This document shows, one piece after another, positions 62,046-64,000 of a stretch of 64,000 nt of DNA. The translations under genes and the position numbers were made by a program. A model generated the notes under the pieces. It searched no databases and was not told the origin of the DNA. It was given only the letters and a program-made list of their open reading frames with translations. The stretch covers positions 10,599,460 to 10,663,459 of the forward strand of contig NC_087083.1 in NCBI RefSeq assembly GCF_026151205.1, given 5' to 3'. Numbering within the stretch: position 1 is the stretch's first letter; every line of letters starts with the position of its first letter. This stretch comes from Bolinopsis microptera (Eukaryota; Ctenophora; Tentaculata; Lobata; Bolinopsidae).

Positions 62046-63668
62046 CAATACCAGAGAAGCAGCTCACAGACCAGTACCTCCACAGTAGAAGACATCAGCT
62101 ACACTTCCACAGCGAACCAGTTAACTGGGTACCTGTACAGTGAGGTGGAGGGATTCTGTAACAACCTCGTCACAGACCAAACCACAGACCAAACCACAGA
62201 GCAAACCACAGAGCAGACATCAGAGCAGACATCAGATGTCGGCAAATGGAAGTGTGTTATTATTCGTATTTGTAGAAGTTTGCTTTGTCTTGTGTGACCA
62301 AGAGGCTTGTGCTTTATAATATTTGGTTTGAAAATTGGCCCATATTACCAGATACAATTTTAATCAATTTGTACTAATGACCCTGAAAAAGTATCTTTAT
62401 CTCTCCTCTGTAAGATATTTGTTAATATTACACTTACTTTACTACTTTACTACAAGTAAAGGGGATTGTCCCTAATGGGTTAATGTTAATATTACTACTG
62501 CCCCACCAGGTACGGGGGCATTAAGAAAGGTGTGACTGTGTACAAGACAGCCAGTGACTTCCAATCAAACACACCCTGTATGTTGGGCAGAATACAGATA
62601 GACTGTCAGCCTTCTTATCTGGATGCTTATCTCACCAACCCACAAACTAGGTTCTACTATGATAACTCTCTCAAGGTACAGTGGTCATATTATAGATACA
62701 TACATGGTTGTTATGGTAACGTGTTGTTATGGTAACGTGTTGTTATGGTAACGTGTTGTTATGTAAACGTGTTGTTATGTTAACGTGTTGTTATGGTAAC
62801 GTGTTGTTATGGTAACGTGTTGTTATGGTAACGACGTAACGTGTTGTTATGTTAACGTGTTGTTATAGTAACGTGTTGTTATGGTAACGTGTTGTTATGT
62901 TAACGTGTTGTTATGTTAACGTGATGTTATGGTAACGTGTTGTTATGTTAACGTGTTGTTATGTAAACGTGTTGTTATGGTAACGTGTTGTTATGGTAAC
63001 GTGTTGTTATGGTAATGTGTTGTTATGGTATGCCCGGGTATATACTTATTATGGGTATTCATTATCGGTACTCATTAAGTCATAAGTGATTTGTCCCCCC
63101 TTAGTAATTAGTAACACCCCAATGGTGTTAGATATTAATATATATGCTCATACATATCGGGATATTTCAGGAAACGAAACTGCTCCAGACTGTGAACCAA
63201 TACATAAAGATTTGTAAGTTATAAAGAGGGTATCCGACATGAGCCACATGACTACCCCCTCCCCCAATTAAATTGTATAATTTATTTAAAGCCTGTAATG
63301 GAGAAAATACCAAACAATTTATTTTGCTTGAAGAATATTTCCCACAGATTATACGGTGTTTCAAACAAAAAAGTGTCTTGTCAACTACAATGTTTGTATT
63401 TGCAACGTAGCAGCGCACAGAAAAGAGGTAATCCTTTTAAAAATAATTCTTCCCTTTCTGAATTAAGTCAGGTTTGATTGAGTCATCTCTTTAGAAAATG
63501 CATTTGATACCTTGCTTTCTTCTAATTTTATTTCTCTCTGCATTTAAAAATGCGAAGAGTTGTGTAAATTAACAAAATGTATTTCAGGGGGATACGTTTA
63601 TAACAGGTTACTGTTCAGTTCCTACCCACAAAAACATGATAGTAGAGACAGGGGTTCCCACCATCTGG
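62037..63668 (+). CDS. START-domain lipid-transfer protein, partial
   Basis: Five exons in phase: 62037-62251, 62510-62675, 63171-63213, 63348-63427, 63588-63668. Residues 1-71 contain YLYSEVEGFCNNLVTD and a low-complexity run of TDQTTEQ type, ending GKWK. Then comes the START core: KKGVTVYKTASDFQ, MLGRIQIDCQPSYLDAYLTN, TRFYYDNSLK, LLQTVNQYIKI, YYTVFQTKKCLVNYNVCI, and EGDTFITGYCSV...ETGVPTIW. START domains bind sterols or phospholipids in a deep pocket. The C-terminal helix lies beyond the window. The start at 62037 is the first ATG of the open frame, but it sits within the CRE minisatellite, so an upstream exon with an acceptor (CACAG) in the repeat is also possible. The subfamily is not assigned. 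Confidence 0.8.
62700..63034. repeat. 16-bp minisatellite, about 20 copies
   Basis: Tandem TGTTGTTATGGTAACG with some T/A variants, filling most of the intron after exon 62510-62675. Its complement, GTTACCATAACAAC, fits the RFX X-box rule. Confidence 0.93.
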
Positions 63669-63694
63669 GTAATGATTTCAAATAATTTCAAAAA

Positions 63695-63706
63695 GTTCGG
63701 GGGGAA

Positions 63707-63737
<31 letters not shown>

Positions 63738-63773
63738 AGGGGGGGGGGGGGGGGGGGAGGGGGGAAGGGGGGG
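63695..63773. repeat. Long poly-G tract
   Basis: About 75 bp of G with a few A interruptions, 27 bp after the donor of exon 63588-63668. Confidence 0.95.
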
Positions 63774-63885
63774 GTCTAGTTTCTAGGTGTTCTCTCGCAA
63801 AAAGAGTTAACTAGATCTGAGATGTTATTTGTGCTTACTATGGTCTCTACTTTATCCTTTATCAATAACTTACAAAGTATTTCAC

Positions 63886-64000
63886 CAGGTTACCATAACA
63901 ACACGTTACCATAACAACACGTTACCATAACAACACGTTACCATAAAAACACGTTACCATAACAGCACGTTACCATAACAACGCGTTACCATAACAACAC
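63886..64000. repeat. 16-bp minisatellite in the opposite orientation
   Basis: Tandem GTTACCATAACAACAC running to the window end: the reverse complement of the 62700-63034 array. Confidence 0.93.

Overview
This is eukaryotic, animal-type nuclear DNA. It is AT-rich, its genes are split into many small exons with GT/AG introns, and long stretches are transposon and minisatellite sequence. Adhesion-GPCR, START, F-box/WD40 and short-collagen genes, together with Helitrons, Tc1/mariner, pogo and MITE relics, suggest a marine invertebrate, perhaps a cnidarian or another early-branching animal. I cannot name the species. No prokaryotic operon, CRISPR array or rRNA is present.

Layout. (1) 1-1.1 kb: last exon of a + strand gene, with a 46-bp minisatellite in front of it. 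(2) 1.17-15.4 kb, minus: an 18-exon F-box/WD40 gene. I rebuilt it exon by exon and every joined phase agrees except at exon 6/7. It holds an F-box, seven WD40 blades and a C-terminus that runs into a MITE. A 2.9-kb composite transposon and a 1.25-kb palindrome sit in its last two introns. (3) 15.4-20.3 kb: repeats only, including a 1.1-kb TIR element. (4) 20.4-21.4 kb, minus: a three-exon short secreted collagen, followed upstream by a hairpin-bearing satellite. (5) 22-36 kb: mostly mobile-element relics (pogo, two Helitron families, a Tc1/mariner MITE, LINE fragments, a 580-bp CT tract) and one candidate exon group with 20-residue repeats. (6) 36.3-36.9 kb, plus: an intronless secreted, probably GPI-anchored protein. 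(7) 37-41.8 kb: MITEs. (8) 41.8-58.3 kb, minus: an adhesion GPCR (signal peptide, tandem array of Cys-rich exons, hormone-receptor domain, GAIN/GPS, 7TM). A THAP-like/P2RX7_C gene is inserted in the array. (9) 58.4-64 kb: minisatellites built on CACGTG, TGACGTCA and X-box-like palindromes, then a + strand START-domain gene that runs off the window.

The most unusual theme is that short local duplications repeatedly cover exon/intron junctions: splice donors or acceptors together with a few coding bases. This happens in at least five places in the F-box/WD40 gene and also at the first gene, the GPCR and possibly the START gene. The second theme is the GPCR ectodomain array. One 162-bp phase-1/phase-1 exon is repeated roughly 19 times in about 535-bp units, and its middle looks like uncorrected long-read sequence. 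All functional calls come from motifs read by eye; no database search was possible.
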